64,000 nt of DNA from Actinomadura hallensis (GTDB lineage: Bacteria; Actinomycetota; Actinomycetes; Streptosporangiales; Streptosporangiaceae), in the NCBI RefSeq assembly GCF_006716765.1, contig NZ_VFPO01000001.1, positions 5,270,001 through 5,334,000 on the forward strand. The letters are read 5' to 3'. Below, one piece after another: positions 48,965 through 57,112 of the stretch (its first letter is position 1; the number at the start of each line of letters is the position of its first letter). The translations under genes were made by a program, and so were the position numbers. A model generated the notes under the pieces. That model searched no databases and had not been told where the DNA came from. It was given only the letters and a program-made list of their open reading frames with translations.

Positions 48965-50548
48965 TCAGCGGAGCGGCCGCCCGGCCGCCACGTGCTCGGT
49001 GAGAAGGGGCACGGGCGCGAGGGCGGGCTCGCGGGTCTCCGCGTGGAGCGCGCGCAGGACGGCGACGGCGCGGTCCAGGCCGAGGCGGTCGAGGTCGGCG
49101 ATGGGCCCGGTCGGGTAGCCGCAGCCGAGCGTCATCGCGGCGTCGATCGAGTCGGCGTCGGCGTAGCCGGCGCCGAGCATGGCGGCGGCGTCGTTGAGGT
49201 AGGGGAAGCGCAGGGCGTCCACGATGAAGCCGGCGCGGTCGCGGCAGCGGACGGGGGTGAGGCCGAGGCGCGCGGCGATCCCGGCGGCCCGGTCGGCGAC
49301 CCCCGGCGCGGTGGCGACGGTCGCGGCGATCTCGGCGAGCGTCCCGGCCGGGTCGGGCAGGTGCAGGCCGACGACGTCCGCGGGGCGGCCGGTGGCCATC
49401 GCCTGCTCGATGACCTGGCCGTCCGCCGACGTGACGGCCAGGACCGCGTCGGGTCCGGCGGCCTGGGCGGCGGCCGACAGCAGCGCCCGCCCGGCCTCCG
49501 CGTCCTCGGCCGCCTCCACGACGAGGTCGCAGCCGGCGAGCCGGGCCGCGGAGTCGCGGACCTCGGCGCCGGCCCGGTCGCACAGCGCGGCGATCGCGTC
49601 GGCGAGGGGGCCGACGCCGACGATGCCCACCACCGGCTTCGGGCCGTCCGCGGCCGACTCCGCGGTCTCGGACGCCCCGGCGGCGGACCTGTCGTAGTCG
49701 TAGAAGCCGCGGCCGGTCTTGCGGCCGAGCAGCCCGGCGGTGACGAGCTCCCGCAGCAGCGGCGAGGCGGCGTGGCGGCGGTCCCGCGACTCGGCGTAGA
49801 TCGCGTCCAGCACCTCGACGCAGGTGTCGAGGCCGATCAGGTCCATGAGGGTGAACGGGCCCATCGGCAGGCCGCCGCCGACGGTCATCGCGGTGTCGAT
49901 GTCGTCGCGGGTCGCGTGCCCGGACTCCAGCATCGACGCGGCCTGGTTCAGGTAGCCGAACAGCAGCCGGTTCGCGACGAACCCGGCGCGGTCCCCGACC
50001 GTGACGGGGGTCTTGCCGAGGCCCTTGACCAGCTCGGCGACGCGGGCGACCGCGTCCGGCTCGGTCAGGACGGTCGCGATGACCTCGACCAGCTTCATCA
50101 CGGGCGCCGGGTTGAAGAAGTGCACCCCGACGATCTTGCTGGGGCGTCCGGTGCCGACCGCGATGTCGGTGACCGACAGCGACGAGGTGTTGGTGGCGAG
50201 GACGGCGTCGTCCCGGCACACCCGGTCCAGCTCGGCGAAGACCGTGCGCTTCAGGTCGAGCCGCTCGGGCACTGCCTCGATGACGAGGTCGCAGTCGCCC
50301 AGATCGGCGAATTCGGTCGTCAGCGCGACCCGGCCGAGGATCTCCCGCTGCGCGTCCTCGGTGAGCCGGCCGCGTTTCACCGCCCGCCCGGTGGAGGTCT
50401 CCAGGTGCCCGCGGCCGCGCTCCAGCGCGTCCTCGTTCACCTCGACGCCGACGACGCTGAGGCCGCCGCGCGCGAGCACCTCGGCGATGCCCGCGCCCAT
50501 GGTGCCCAGTCCGACGACCCCGACTCTGCTGAACGAACCACCACTCAT
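48965..50548 (-). CDS. 3-hydroxyacyl-CoA dehydrogenase family protein with two successive dehydrogenase modules
   Basis: The protein has 527 residues. Module 1 (about 1-290) is a complete NAD-dependent 3-hydroxybutyryl-CoA dehydrogenase: GVVGLGTMGAGIAEVLARGG, VIEAVPERLDLKR, ATNTSSLSVTDIA, GVHFFNPAPVMKLVEVI and GFVANRLLFGYLNQA. Module 2 (about 305-527) repeats the order with weaker motifs (GIVGVGPLADAIAALCDRAG, VEAAEDAEAGRALL, GLHLPDPAGTLAEIA, RAGFIVDALRFPYLNDAAAM). The dinucleotide loop GVGPLA lacks the usual third glycine spacing, and the catalytic His of the HFFNP motif reads HLPDP. Module 2 is probably structural or regulatory. ATG is at complement 50546-50548. Confidence 0.9.
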   Translation of the reverse strand: MSGGSFSRVGVVGLGTMGAGIAEVLARGGLSVVGVEVNEDALERGRGHLETSTGRAVKRGRLTEDAQREILGRVALTTEFADLGDCDLVIEAVPERLDLKRTVFAELDRVCRDDAVLATNTSSLSVTDIAVGTGRPSKIVGVHFFNPAPVMKLVEVIATVLTEPDAVARVAELVKGLGKTPVTVGDRAGFVANRLLFGYLNQAASMLESGHATRDDIDTAMTVGGGLPMGPFTLMDLIGLDTCVEVLDAIYAESRDRRHAASPLLRELVTAGLLGRKTGRGFYDYDRSAAGASETAESAADGPKPVVGIVGVGPLADAIAALCDRAGAEVRDSAARLAGCDLVVEAAEDAEAGRALLSAAAQAAGPDAVLAVTSADGQVIEQAMATGRPADVVGLHLPDPAGTLAEIAATVATAPGVADRAAGIAARLGLTPVRCRDRAGFIVDALRFPYLNDAAAMLGAGYADADSIDAAMTLGCGYPTGPIADLDRLGLDRAVAVLRALHAETREPALAPVPLLTEHVAAGRPLR

Positions 50549-50603
50549 GGAGTGCAGTCTCGCAGAATGCTCGCGGGGCGCCGATGGCGGGTACGACGGT
50601 GGC

Positions 50604-51674
50604 GTGCGCATCGGAATCTTCCTGCTCGCCACTCGTTTCCCCCGCCCTCCCGAGACCTCCCGCCGAGCGGCCGGCGAGTCCGCCCCGGACTCCGGCGACG
50701 CCGCCGCGCTCACCCGGACCGTCGAGGCCGCGGTCGCCGCCGAGCGGGCGGGGTTCGACGACGTCTGGCTGGCCGAGCACCACTTCATGTCGTACGGGGT
50801 CGTCCCGTCGGCGACGCTCATGGCCGGGCACCTGCTGGCCGTCACCCGCCGGGTCCGCGTGGGGACGGCGGTGAGCGTGCTGTCCAACCGGCATCCGGTG
50901 GCGCTGGCGGAGGAGGCGGCGATGCTGGCGCTGCTGTCCGGCGGCCGTTTCGACCTGGGCGTGGGGCGCGGCGGCCCGTGGCGCGACCTGGAGGTGTTCG
51001 GCACCGGCCTGGCCCGCTACGAGCACGGCTTCGCCGAGTCCCTGGACCTGCTCCTCGCCTGGCTGCGCTCCGACCGGGTCGGCTGGTCGGGCGAGCACTT
51101 CCGCTTCCGCGAGGTGCCGGTCGTCCCGCGCGCACCGGTCCCTCCCCCGGTGACGGTCGCGTGCACGTCCCCCGCCACGGAGGCGCTCGCGGCGGAGCGG
51201 GGGCTGCCCATGCTGCTGGGCATGCACGTCGGCGCGGACGAGAAGGCGGCCGCCGTCGCCCGCCACGGCCTGCCGGACGCCCCGCACGTCTCCGCCCATG
51301 TCGCCCAGGTCGCCGACACCCGGGAGCAGGCCGTCAAGACGCTCATGGAGGAGATGCCGCGCTGGCTCGGCCCGGGGCTGGACGGTTACGTCCCCGTGGA
51401 CGACCGTCCCCGCCCCGCCCGCGACCCCGTGGCCTACACGCGGCGGATGTGCGAGCTGCATCCGGTGGGCTCACCGGACGACTGCGCGGAGGCCCTCGTG
51501 ACCACGGTGGAGAGGACGGGCGTCAGGCGCCTGGCCCTGATGGTCGAGGCGGCGGGCTCCCGCGCCGCGACGCTGGAGAACATCGCCCGCCTGGGCGAGG
51601 AGGTCCTGCCCATGGTCCGCGCCGCCGTCCCCGCAGAGGCGGGCCGGGACGCCGGGCCGGCGCCCCGGACGTGA
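50604..51674 (+). CDS. LLM class flavin-dependent oxidoreductase (luciferase-like)
   Basis: This 356-residue TIM-barrel oxidoreductase uses reduced FMN or F420. Marks are RIGIFLLATRFPRPPETSRR, EAAVAAERAGFDDVWLAEHH, RVRVGTAVSVLSNRHPVALA, LLSGGRFDLGVGRGGPWRDL and HPVGSPDDCAEALV. The start is GTG 50604, 55 nt from the divergent dehydrogenase gene, without a clear ribosome site. The substrate is unknown. Confidence 0.88.
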   Translation: MRIGIFLLATRFPRPPETSRRAAGESAPDSGDAAALTRTVEAAVAAERAGFDDVWLAEHHFMSYGVVPSATLMAGHLLAVTRRVRVGTAVSVLSNRHPVALAEEAAMLALLSGGRFDLGVGRGGPWRDLEVFGTGLARYEHGFAESLDLLLAWLRSDRVGWSGEHFRFREVPVVPRAPVPPPVTVACTSPATEALAAERGLPMLLGMHVGADEKAAAVARHGLPDAPHVSAHVAQVADTREQAVKTLMEEMPRWLGPGLDGYVPVDDRPRPARDPVAYTRRMCELHPVGSPDDCAEALVTTVERTGVRRLALMVEAAGSRAATLENIARLGEEVLPMVRAAVPAEAGRDAGPAPRT

Positions 51675-51678
51675 CGGC

Positions 51679-51721
51679 GGAGGCGTGCCGTCCCGTGGCT
51701 CGCACGGGGCGGCACGCCTCC
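51679..51721. terminator. Bidirectional stem-loop between convergent genes
   Basis: GGAGGCGTGCCG (51679-51690) pairs with CGGCACGCCTCC (51710-51721), and CCCGT/ACGGG continue the stem inward. It lies 4 nt after the LLM oxidoreductase stop and 45 nt after the end of the SCO5389-like gene on the other strand. Confidence 0.75.
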
Positions 51722-51765
51722 GGTCGTCGTTCAGGTCGCGGGCCGGTCGCAGGCCCGGTCGCGGG

Positions 51766-52152
51766 TCAGCAGTCGCGGAGCTCGGGCGACTGGTTGAGGA
51801 TCTGTTCGCGGGCGGTGACGAAGGTGCGGTAGGCGTCGGACTCCCCGGCCGGGAAGACGGCGACACGGTGGCAGTTCTGGAACGCGAGCCTCACACCGAA
51901 GTGGCGCTCCAGCGCGCCGCGCATGGCGTCGCTCGCCAGGACGCGCAGCAGCTGGCCGCGGGCCTGCTCGTCCGGCGGCGGGGTCAGGTTGTCGGCGAAG
52001 TCGCCGCCGTCCACCTGGAGCCGGGCCACCAGCCCGCTGATCATGTCCCACGCGTACGGGAGGGACGTTCTGATGCACTCGACGAACGCGGCGTCGCCGA
52101 CCTCTCCTTGCCGGGCCGTCTCCAGGAGTTCCGGGGTCACGTCAAGAGACAT
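51766..52152 (-). CDS. SCO5389 family protein
   Basis: This 128-residue cytosolic protein reads MSLDVTPELLETARQGEVGD, AFVECIRTSLPYAWDMISGL, GDFADNLTPPPDEQARGQLL, ALERHFGVRLAFQNCHRVAV and ends SPELRDC. This matches the conserved actinobacterial protein known from S. coelicolor as SCO5389, found near nucS. AAAGGA lies 8 nt before the ATG (complement 52150-52152). Function unknown. Confidence 0.88.
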   Translation of the reverse strand: MSLDVTPELLETARQGEVGDAAFVECIRTSLPYAWDMISGLVARLQVDGGDFADNLTPPPDEQARGQLLRVLASDAMRGALERHFGVRLAFQNCHRVAVFPAGESDAYRTFVTAREQILNQSPELRDC

Positions 52153-52283
52153 GCGGGGGTCCTTTCGCCAGACGGAGGATGACTCCCACCCGCGACGCTA
52201 ATTCCGGGTTGCGGAGAATTCCAGGGGTTGACAAAGATTTTCATTCCGCTACGCCCGGGACCGTCCGGCCCGCGCCGGGACGG

Positions 52284-52469
52284 TCAGCGCTGCGGCGCGG
52301 GGCGCTCGGGCGCCCGCCGGACCGGGCGGGGGACCATGCGCTCGGCCCGGTCCGCCCAGAACTCGCGGGCGCGGCGCGCGAGCCGTCCCGCGCGGGCGGC
52401 GCGCGCCTCGTCCAGCCGGTCGCGCACCCGCTCGCGCATGAGCGACCGCATGATGTCGTGGTGGTACAC
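52284..52469 (-). CDS. Arginine-rich microprotein (61 residues), upstream element A
   Basis: The frame reads MYHHDIMRSLMRERVRDRLD and continues EARAARAGRLARRAREFWAD, an almost pure amphipathic Arg/Ala helix, then a Pro/Arg tail. GTG at complement 52467-52469 has GAGGGGG about 6 nt upstream. Sixty nt further upstream lies a 46-bp element shared with the small gene at 59899, whose product has the similar core DRVRTLRKEAENARR. The charge suggests binding to nucleic acid or membrane; no function is known. Confidence 0.65.
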   Translation of the reverse strand: MYHHDIMRSLMRERVRDRLDEARAARAGRLARRAREFWADRAERMVPRPVRRAPERPAPQR

Positions 52470-52529
52470 GCTTGCCCCCTCGAACGCTTCCCTCGCACGC
52501 CGGGCCGCCCTGCGCGACCCGGCGTACGA

Positions 52530-52575
52530 AAGGCTCGTCCTAAGGCGCCCACCACCACATCGGCATCCCGCCTTA
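52530..52575 (-). promoter_or_regulatory. Conserved 46-bp upstream element, copy A
   Basis: Read on the minus strand it begins TAAGGCG, has CCGATGTGG in the middle and ends TTAGGACGAGCCTT. It aligns without gaps to copy B at 59808-59853 (about 37 of 46 positions identical, last 14 all identical). A further TAAGGC lies 23 nt upstream (52593-52598). It stands 60 nt before the start of a microgene, as copy B does at a similar distance. Most likely a promoter with operator boxes. Confidence 0.7.
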
Positions 52576-52668
52576 CATTCGCGCCCTCCCCCGCCTTAGG
52601 CGGCCGGACCTGCGCGGGTACGCCCCCGCCGACCCGCGCATCCGGGCGCGTGCGCACTGCGTCGGCGC

Positions 52669-52674
52669 TAGAGT
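52669..52674 (+). promoter_or_regulatory. -10 box (TAGAGT) for nucS
   Basis: TAGAGT ends 8 nt before the GTG at 52683 with no ribosome site between, which points to a leaderless nucS transcript and supports this start over longer in-frame extensions. Confidence 0.5.
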
Positions 52675-52682
52675 TGGGCGGC

Positions 52683-53363
52683 GTGCGTCTCGTTATCGCC
52701 CGCTGCAGCGTCGACTACGCCGGCAAGCTCACCGCCCACCTCCCGATGGCCCCCCGCCTGATTCTGATCAAGGCGGACGGCAGCGTCAGCGTCCACGCCG
52801 ACGACCGCGCCTACAAGCCGCTCAACTGGATGAACCCGCCCTGCACGCTGCGCGAGGAGAAGTACGAGGAGAACGGCGCCATCGCGCGCTGGACGGTCAC
52901 CCACGCCAAGTCGGGCGAGCGGCTGATCCTCACCATCGAGGCGATCCTGCACGACAGCAGCCACGAGCTCGGGGTGGACCCCGGCCTGCAGAAGGACGGC
53001 GTGGAGGCGCACCTGCAGGAACTGCTCGCCCGGCACATCACCACGCTCGGGGAGGGCTACACGCTGATCCGGCGGGAGTTCCCCACCGCGATCGGCCCCG
53101 TCGACATCCTGTGCCGGGACGCCGACAGCACCACCGTCGCCATCGAGATCAAGCGGCGCGGCGAGATCGACGGCGTGGAGCAGCTCACCCGCTACCTGGA
53201 GCTGCTCAACCGGGACCCGCACCTGGCGCCCGTCCGCGGCGTGTTCGCCGCCCAGGAGATCAAGCCGCAGGCCCGCGTCCTCGCCGCCGACCGCGGTATC
53301 GACTGCGTCACACTCGACTACGACGCCCTCCGCGGCATCCAGCACGAGGGCACCCTGTTCTGA
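52683..53363 (+). CDS. nucS: Mismatch-specific endonuclease NucS/EndoMS
   Basis: This 226-residue enzyme replaces MutS/MutL in actinobacteria by cutting both strands at mismatches. The N-terminal DNA-binding half has RLVIARCSVDYAGKLTAHLP, HADDRAYKPLNWMNPPCTL and GVDPGLQKDGVEAHLQELL. The C-terminal RecB-like nuclease has the D-E-x-K set in GPVDILCRDADSTTVAIEIK. The last residues HEGTLF match the C-terminal sliding-clamp-binding tail. The GTG at 52683 is supported by the box at 52669. Confidence 0.96.
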   Translation: MRLVIARCSVDYAGKLTAHLPMAPRLILIKADGSVSVHADDRAYKPLNWMNPPCTLREEKYEENGAIARWTVTHAKSGERLILTIEAILHDSSHELGVDPGLQKDGVEAHLQELLARHITTLGEGYTLIRREFPTAIGPVDILCRDADSTTVAIEIKRRGEIDGVEQLTRYLELLNRDPHLAPVRGVFAAQEIKPQARVLAADRGIDCVTLDYDALRGIQHEGTLF

Positions 53364-53443
53364 CCTTCCAAAGGGCGCCTGCGGCCCGGGGGCGGGCGCC
53401 GGGGGGCGGGTTGCGGAGGCGTCCCGCACCGCTGAGCGGCCGG

Positions 53444-53449
53444 TAATGT
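53444..53449 (+). promoter_or_regulatory. -10 box (TAATGT) for the TetR gene
   Basis: TAATGT ends 6 nt before the ATG at 53456; no ribosome site is present. Consistent with a leaderless transcript. Confidence 0.45.
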
Positions 53450-53455
53450 TCAGGT

Positions 53456-54043
53456 ATGTCCATGGCCACCACCACCGACGCGACGCGTGAGCGGATCATC
53501 GACGCCGCCGAAGAGTGCTTCGGCCGGTTCGGCGTGGCCAAGACCACGGTCGAGGACATCGCCGCCGCGGCGAAGCTGTCCCGGGCGACCGTGTACCGCA
53601 GCATCAGCGGCGGGCGGGACGAGCTGATCCTCGCCGTGGTCGTCCGCGAGCTGCACCGGTTCCTCGACCGGCTCGCCGAGCGGCTGCGCCGCGAGCGGTC
53701 GGTGCCGGAGGCGATCGTCGAGGGCACGCTGGACGCGATCGAGTACGTCCGCAGCGCGCCCACGATCGCCCACTTCCTGGTGCCGGAGGCGGCGGGGCAC
53801 ATGCAGGCGGCGGTGGCCGGCGCGGCCGAGCCCGTCCTCTCGCTGTGCTGCGACTACGTCCGGCCCTACTTCGAGCAGGCGCAGCGGCAGCGGACGCTCA
53901 GGCCCGACATCGATGTGGAGGGGACGGTCGAGTTCCTCTTCCGCATCATCACCTCGCTGATCGTCATGGACCGGGACCGGGACGACGACGGGCTGCGCCG
54001 CTTCCTGCGCACCTATGTCGTTCCGGTCATCGCGGCGCCGTGA
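53456..54043 (+). CDS. TetR/AcrR family transcription regulator
   Basis: This 195-residue repressor has an N-terminal helix-turn-helix (RERIIDAAEECFGRFGVAKT, TVEDIAAAAKLSRATVYRSI) and a helical ligand-binding domain of roughly 130 residues. ATG 53456 follows a TAATGT box. A second site-2 protease gene and an aldehyde dehydrogenase follow on the same strand and could be targets, but no operator was recognised. Confidence 0.9.
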   Translation: MSMATTTDATRERIIDAAEECFGRFGVAKTTVEDIAAAAKLSRATVYRSISGGRDELILAVVVRELHRFLDRLAERLRRERSVPEAIVEGTLDAIEYVRSAPTIAHFLVPEAAGHMQAAVAGAAEPVLSLCCDYVRPYFEQAQRQRTLRPDIDVEGTVEFLFRIITSLIVMDRDRDDDGLRRFLRTYVVPVIAAP

Positions 54044-54130
54044 CCCGGGCGAGCGGGTAGCGTCGAAGATCGGATCACGTCGGAGATCGGGATCAGGGGG
54101 CGCCGGCGGTCGGCGCGGCGAGAGGGGCCG

Positions 54131-54931
54131 ATGGTGATGAAGGGGACTGCGCACGGCACGCGAGGGGGCTCGGCCGTGCGGCCGAGCCCGGTGTTCCTCG
54201 CGCTCGTGGCGGCGGCGGTCCTGTGCGGCCTGATCGCCTGGAGGTACGGGGCCGACCCGTCCCGGCCGGCGCAGATCGCGGTCTTCGGGTTCGTCCTCGC
54301 GGCGTGGATGGTGTCGCTGTGCCTGCACGAGTTCGGGCACGCCTACCTGGCCTACCGGTCGGGCGACCGCAGCGTCGCCTCCAAGGGCTACCTCACGCTC
54401 AACCCCTTCAAGTACTCCGACGCCGTGCTGAGCTTCCTGATCCCGGTGGTGTTCATCATGCTCGGCGGGATCGGCCTGCCCGGCGGCGCCGTCTGGATCG
54501 AGCGGCACGCCATCCGCGGGCGGCTGCGGCACAGCCTGATCTCGGCCGCGGGCCCGCTGTCGAACGTCCTGTTCGCGGTCATGCTCGCGGTGCTGTACAA
54601 GAACTTCGCCCACCAGTCCCACGGCGTCTTCTGGCTGGGCGTGGCCTTCCTGGCGTTCCTCCAGGTCACCGCGGCGTTCCTGAACCTGCTGCCGATTCCG
54701 GGGCTGGACGGCTTCGGCATCGTCGAGCCCTACCTGCCGCGCGGCCTGGTCGACAAGGTCGCCCCTTACGGCGGCTACGCGTTCCTCATCCTCATCGCCC
54801 TGCTGTGGCTGGGGCCGTTCAACAAGGCGTTCTTCGACCTGATCTACACCATCACCGGCGCGCTCGGGCTGGGAGAGGTCTCCATCCAGGTCGGGCACGC
54901 GCTCTTCCAGTGGTGGTCCGACCTTCTCTGA
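54131..54931 (+). CDS. Site-2 protease, M50 family (short type)
   Basis: This 266-residue polytopic membrane protease has the zinc motif HEFGH in MVSLCLHEFGHAYLAYRSGD and the third ligand in LNLLPIPGLDGFGIVEPYLP. About six helices are visible and there is no PDZ domain, unlike the Rip1-type protein at the window start. GLPGGAVWIERHAIRGRLRHSLISAAGPLSN is the conserved middle segment (written here in parts: GLPGGAVWIER, HSLISAAGPLSN). It is one of two site-2 proteases in this window. Substrate unknown. Confidence 0.88.
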   Translation: MVMKGTAHGTRGGSAVRPSPVFLALVAAAVLCGLIAWRYGADPSRPAQIAVFGFVLAAWMVSLCLHEFGHAYLAYRSGDRSVASKGYLTLNPFKYSDAVLSFLIPVVFIMLGGIGLPGGAVWIERHAIRGRLRHSLISAAGPLSNVLFAVMLAVLYKNFAHQSHGVFWLGVAFLAFLQVTAAFLNLLPIPGLDGFGIVEPYLPRGLVDKVAPYGGYAFLILIALLWLGPFNKAFFDLIYTITGALGLGEVSIQVGHALFQWWSDLL

Positions 54932-55022
54932 CCCATGGGGTGACCCTCCGGGACGTAGGGTGATTTACTAGCGGGCACAGCTGCAAGCAATCACTTACCC
55001 AGGCTTCTCCCGGGAGGTTCCC

Positions 55023-56522
55023 ATGTCCGTGGCCACGGAGAGCGCCGAGACGTTCGCGTCCCTGAACCCGGCCACCGGCGAGGTCGTCGCCGAGCATCCC
55101 GTCCGGGACGCCGCCGCCGTCGCCGCGACGGTCGAGCGCGCCCGTGAGGCGGCCGCGTGGTGGCGCGCCCTCGGTTGGAAGGAGCGCAGGCTCCGGCTCC
55201 TGAACATCAAGGGGGCGCTCACCCGGAACCTCAACCGGATGGCCGAGCTCGTCCACGAGGAGACCGGCAAGCCGCTCCAGGACGCCCAGCTGGAAACGAT
55301 CATGGCGATCACCCACCTGGACTGGGCGGCCCGCAACGCCCAGAAGGTCCTCGGGCCGCGCACCGTCTACCCCGGCCTCATGGCGATCAACCAGAAGTGC
55401 GTGCTGGAGTACCAGCCGCTCGGCGTGATCGGCGTCATCGGCCCCTGGAACTACCCGGTCTTCACGCCGATGGGCTCGATCGGCTACGCGCTCGCCGCGG
55501 GCAACGCCGTGGTGTTCAAGCCGTCGGAGTACACCCCGGGCGTCGGGGTGTACCTGGAGGAGCTGGTCTCCGCCGTCGTCCCCGAGCACCCGGTCCTGCA
55601 GACGGTCACCGGGCTGGGCGAGACCGGCGCGGCGCTCGCCTCCTCCCCCGGCGTCGACAAGATCGCCTTCACCGGCTCGGCGCGGACCGCCAAGCGCGTC
55701 ATGGCCGCCTGCGCCGAGAACCTCACCCCGATCGTGGCCGAGTGCGGCGGCAAGGACGCCTGCATCGTCGACTCCGGCGCCGACCTCGACGCCGCCGCCG
55801 ACGCCGCGCTGTGGGGCGCCATGTCCAACGCCGGGCAGACCTGCATCGGCGTGGAGCGCATCTACGTCCTCGACGACGTCTACGACGACTTCCTCGCAAA
55901 GCTCACCGAGAAGGCGCGCGAGCTGCGGCCCGGCTTCGACCGGGAGGCCGCCTACGGCCCGATCACGATGCCGTCCCAGCTCGACGTCATCGAGCGGCAC
56001 ATCAGGGACGCGCTCGACAAGGGCGGCAAGGCCGTCGTCGGCGGCGTCGAGTCCGTCCGCAAGCCGTACGTGGAGCCGGTCGTGCTGACCGACGTGCCGG
56101 ACGACTCGGCCGCCGTGTGCGAGGAGACGTTCGGCCCGACCATCACCGTCCACCGCGTCAAGGACCTCGACGAGGCGGTCGAGAAGACCAACCGCACCGG
56201 CTACGGCCTCGCCGGGACGATCTTCTCCGGGGACCGGTCCCGCGCGATGGAGATCGCCCGCCGGCTGCGGTCCGGGATGACGTCCATCAACGCCTTCGCC
56301 GCGTTCGCCAGCGTCGCCGCGCTGCCGTTCGGCGGCGTCGGCGAGTCCGGGTTCGGCCGCATCCACGGGGCGGACGGACTGCGGGAGTTCACCCGCCCGA
56401 AGGCCATCACGCGGCAGCGGTTCGCGACGCTGAACCTGACCTCCTTCTCGCGCACCGAGAAGGAGATGGCCCGCGTCCTCAACATGATCAACATGATCCA
56501 CGGGCGCCGCTACAAGCGCTGA
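55023..56522 (+). CDS. Aldehyde dehydrogenase family protein
   Basis: This 499-residue NAD(P)-dependent dehydrogenase has the cofactor loop IGPWNYPVFTPMGSIGYALA, VVFKPSEYTPGVG and AFTGSARTAKRVM. The general base glutamate is in IVAECGGKDACIV and the nucleophile C274 in MSNAGQTCIGVER. EETFGPTITVHRV and ALPFGGVGESGFGRIHG complete the fold. The basic C-terminus ends HGRRYKR. ATG 55023 has GGGAGGTTCCC upstream. The substrate is unknown; the sequence resembles succinic-semialdehyde and long-chain aldehyde types. Confidence 0.93.
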   Translation: MSVATESAETFASLNPATGEVVAEHPVRDAAAVAATVERAREAAAWWRALGWKERRLRLLNIKGALTRNLNRMAELVHEETGKPLQDAQLETIMAITHLDWAARNAQKVLGPRTVYPGLMAINQKCVLEYQPLGVIGVIGPWNYPVFTPMGSIGYALAAGNAVVFKPSEYTPGVGVYLEELVSAVVPEHPVLQTVTGLGETGAALASSPGVDKIAFTGSARTAKRVMAACAENLTPIVAECGGKDACIVDSGADLDAAADAALWGAMSNAGQTCIGVERIYVLDDVYDDFLAKLTEKARELRPGFDREAAYGPITMPSQLDVIERHIRDALDKGGKAVVGGVESVRKPYVEPVVLTDVPDDSAAVCEETFGPTITVHRVKDLDEAVEKTNRTGYGLAGTIFSGDRSRAMEIARRLRSGMTSINAFAAFASVAALPFGGVGESGFGRIHGADGLREFTRPKAITRQRFATLNLTSFSRTEKEMARVLNMINMIHGRRYKR

Positions 56523-56596
56523 CGTCCGGCGACGCCGACGACGCCTCCGACGACGCCTCCGCCGGGCCTCCCCCTGGTCCGCGCGGGGGCGCCGCC

Positions 56597-56602
56597 TAAA
56601 CT
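56597..56602 (+). promoter_or_regulatory. -10 box (TAAACT) for the GNAT gene
   Basis: TAAACT ends 6 nt before the ATG at 56609 in an AT-rich patch, with no ribosome site, consistent with a leaderless mRNA. Confidence 0.55.
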
Positions 56603-56608
56603 CGAAAT

Positions 56609-57103
56609 ATGACATCCGGGACATTCGGCGCACCGGTGCGGAGCCAACTGCAGGCGCCGCTGCGTCCCGCGCCGCCGCCCCCGCCGGGGATCCGGCCGTT
56701 CGCGCGCGACGACGTCCCGGCGCTCGTCCCGGTCATGTGGGACGCCTACCGCGGCACCCCCGACGAGGCCGACGTGGGAGGCCCCGAGGGCGCGGCCCGC
56801 GAGATCCGCCTCGCGCTCGGCGGCGAGTACGGCAGGTTCCTGCCCGGCGCCTCGTTCGTCGCCGAGGACGGGGGCCGCCCGGTCGGCGCCGCCCTGGTCA
56901 CCCACTACGCGGGCCTGCCGCTGCTCGCCTTCCTGTTCGTCCGCCGGTCCCACGCCGGGCGGGGGTTCGGCCAGGCGCTGGTCCGGGCGGTCATGCACGT
57001 CCTCGCCGAGCAGGGCCACGACACCCTGTCCCTCGCGGTGACCCGCCGCAACCGCCGCGCCCGGCAGCTGTACGACCGGCTGGGGTTCGTGGAGGTCGCC
57101 TGA
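56609..57103 (+). CDS. GNAT family N-acetyltransferase
   Basis: This 164-residue acetyltransferase has FARDDVPALVPVMWDAYRGT at the start of the fold. The acetyl-CoA loop is LFVRRSHAGRGFGQALVRAV (R/Q-x-x-G-x-G/A-type), and LAVTRRNRRARQLYDRLGFV lies near the end. Substrate unknown. Confidence 0.85.
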   Translation: MTSGTFGAPVRSQLQAPLRPAPPPPPGIRPFARDDVPALVPVMWDAYRGTPDEADVGGPEGAAREIRLALGGEYGRFLPGASFVAEDGGRPVGAALVTHYAGLPLLAFLFVRRSHAGRGFGQALVRAVMHVLAEQGHDTLSLAVTRRNRRARQLYDRLGFVEVA

Positions 57104-57112
57104 TCCGGGCGC

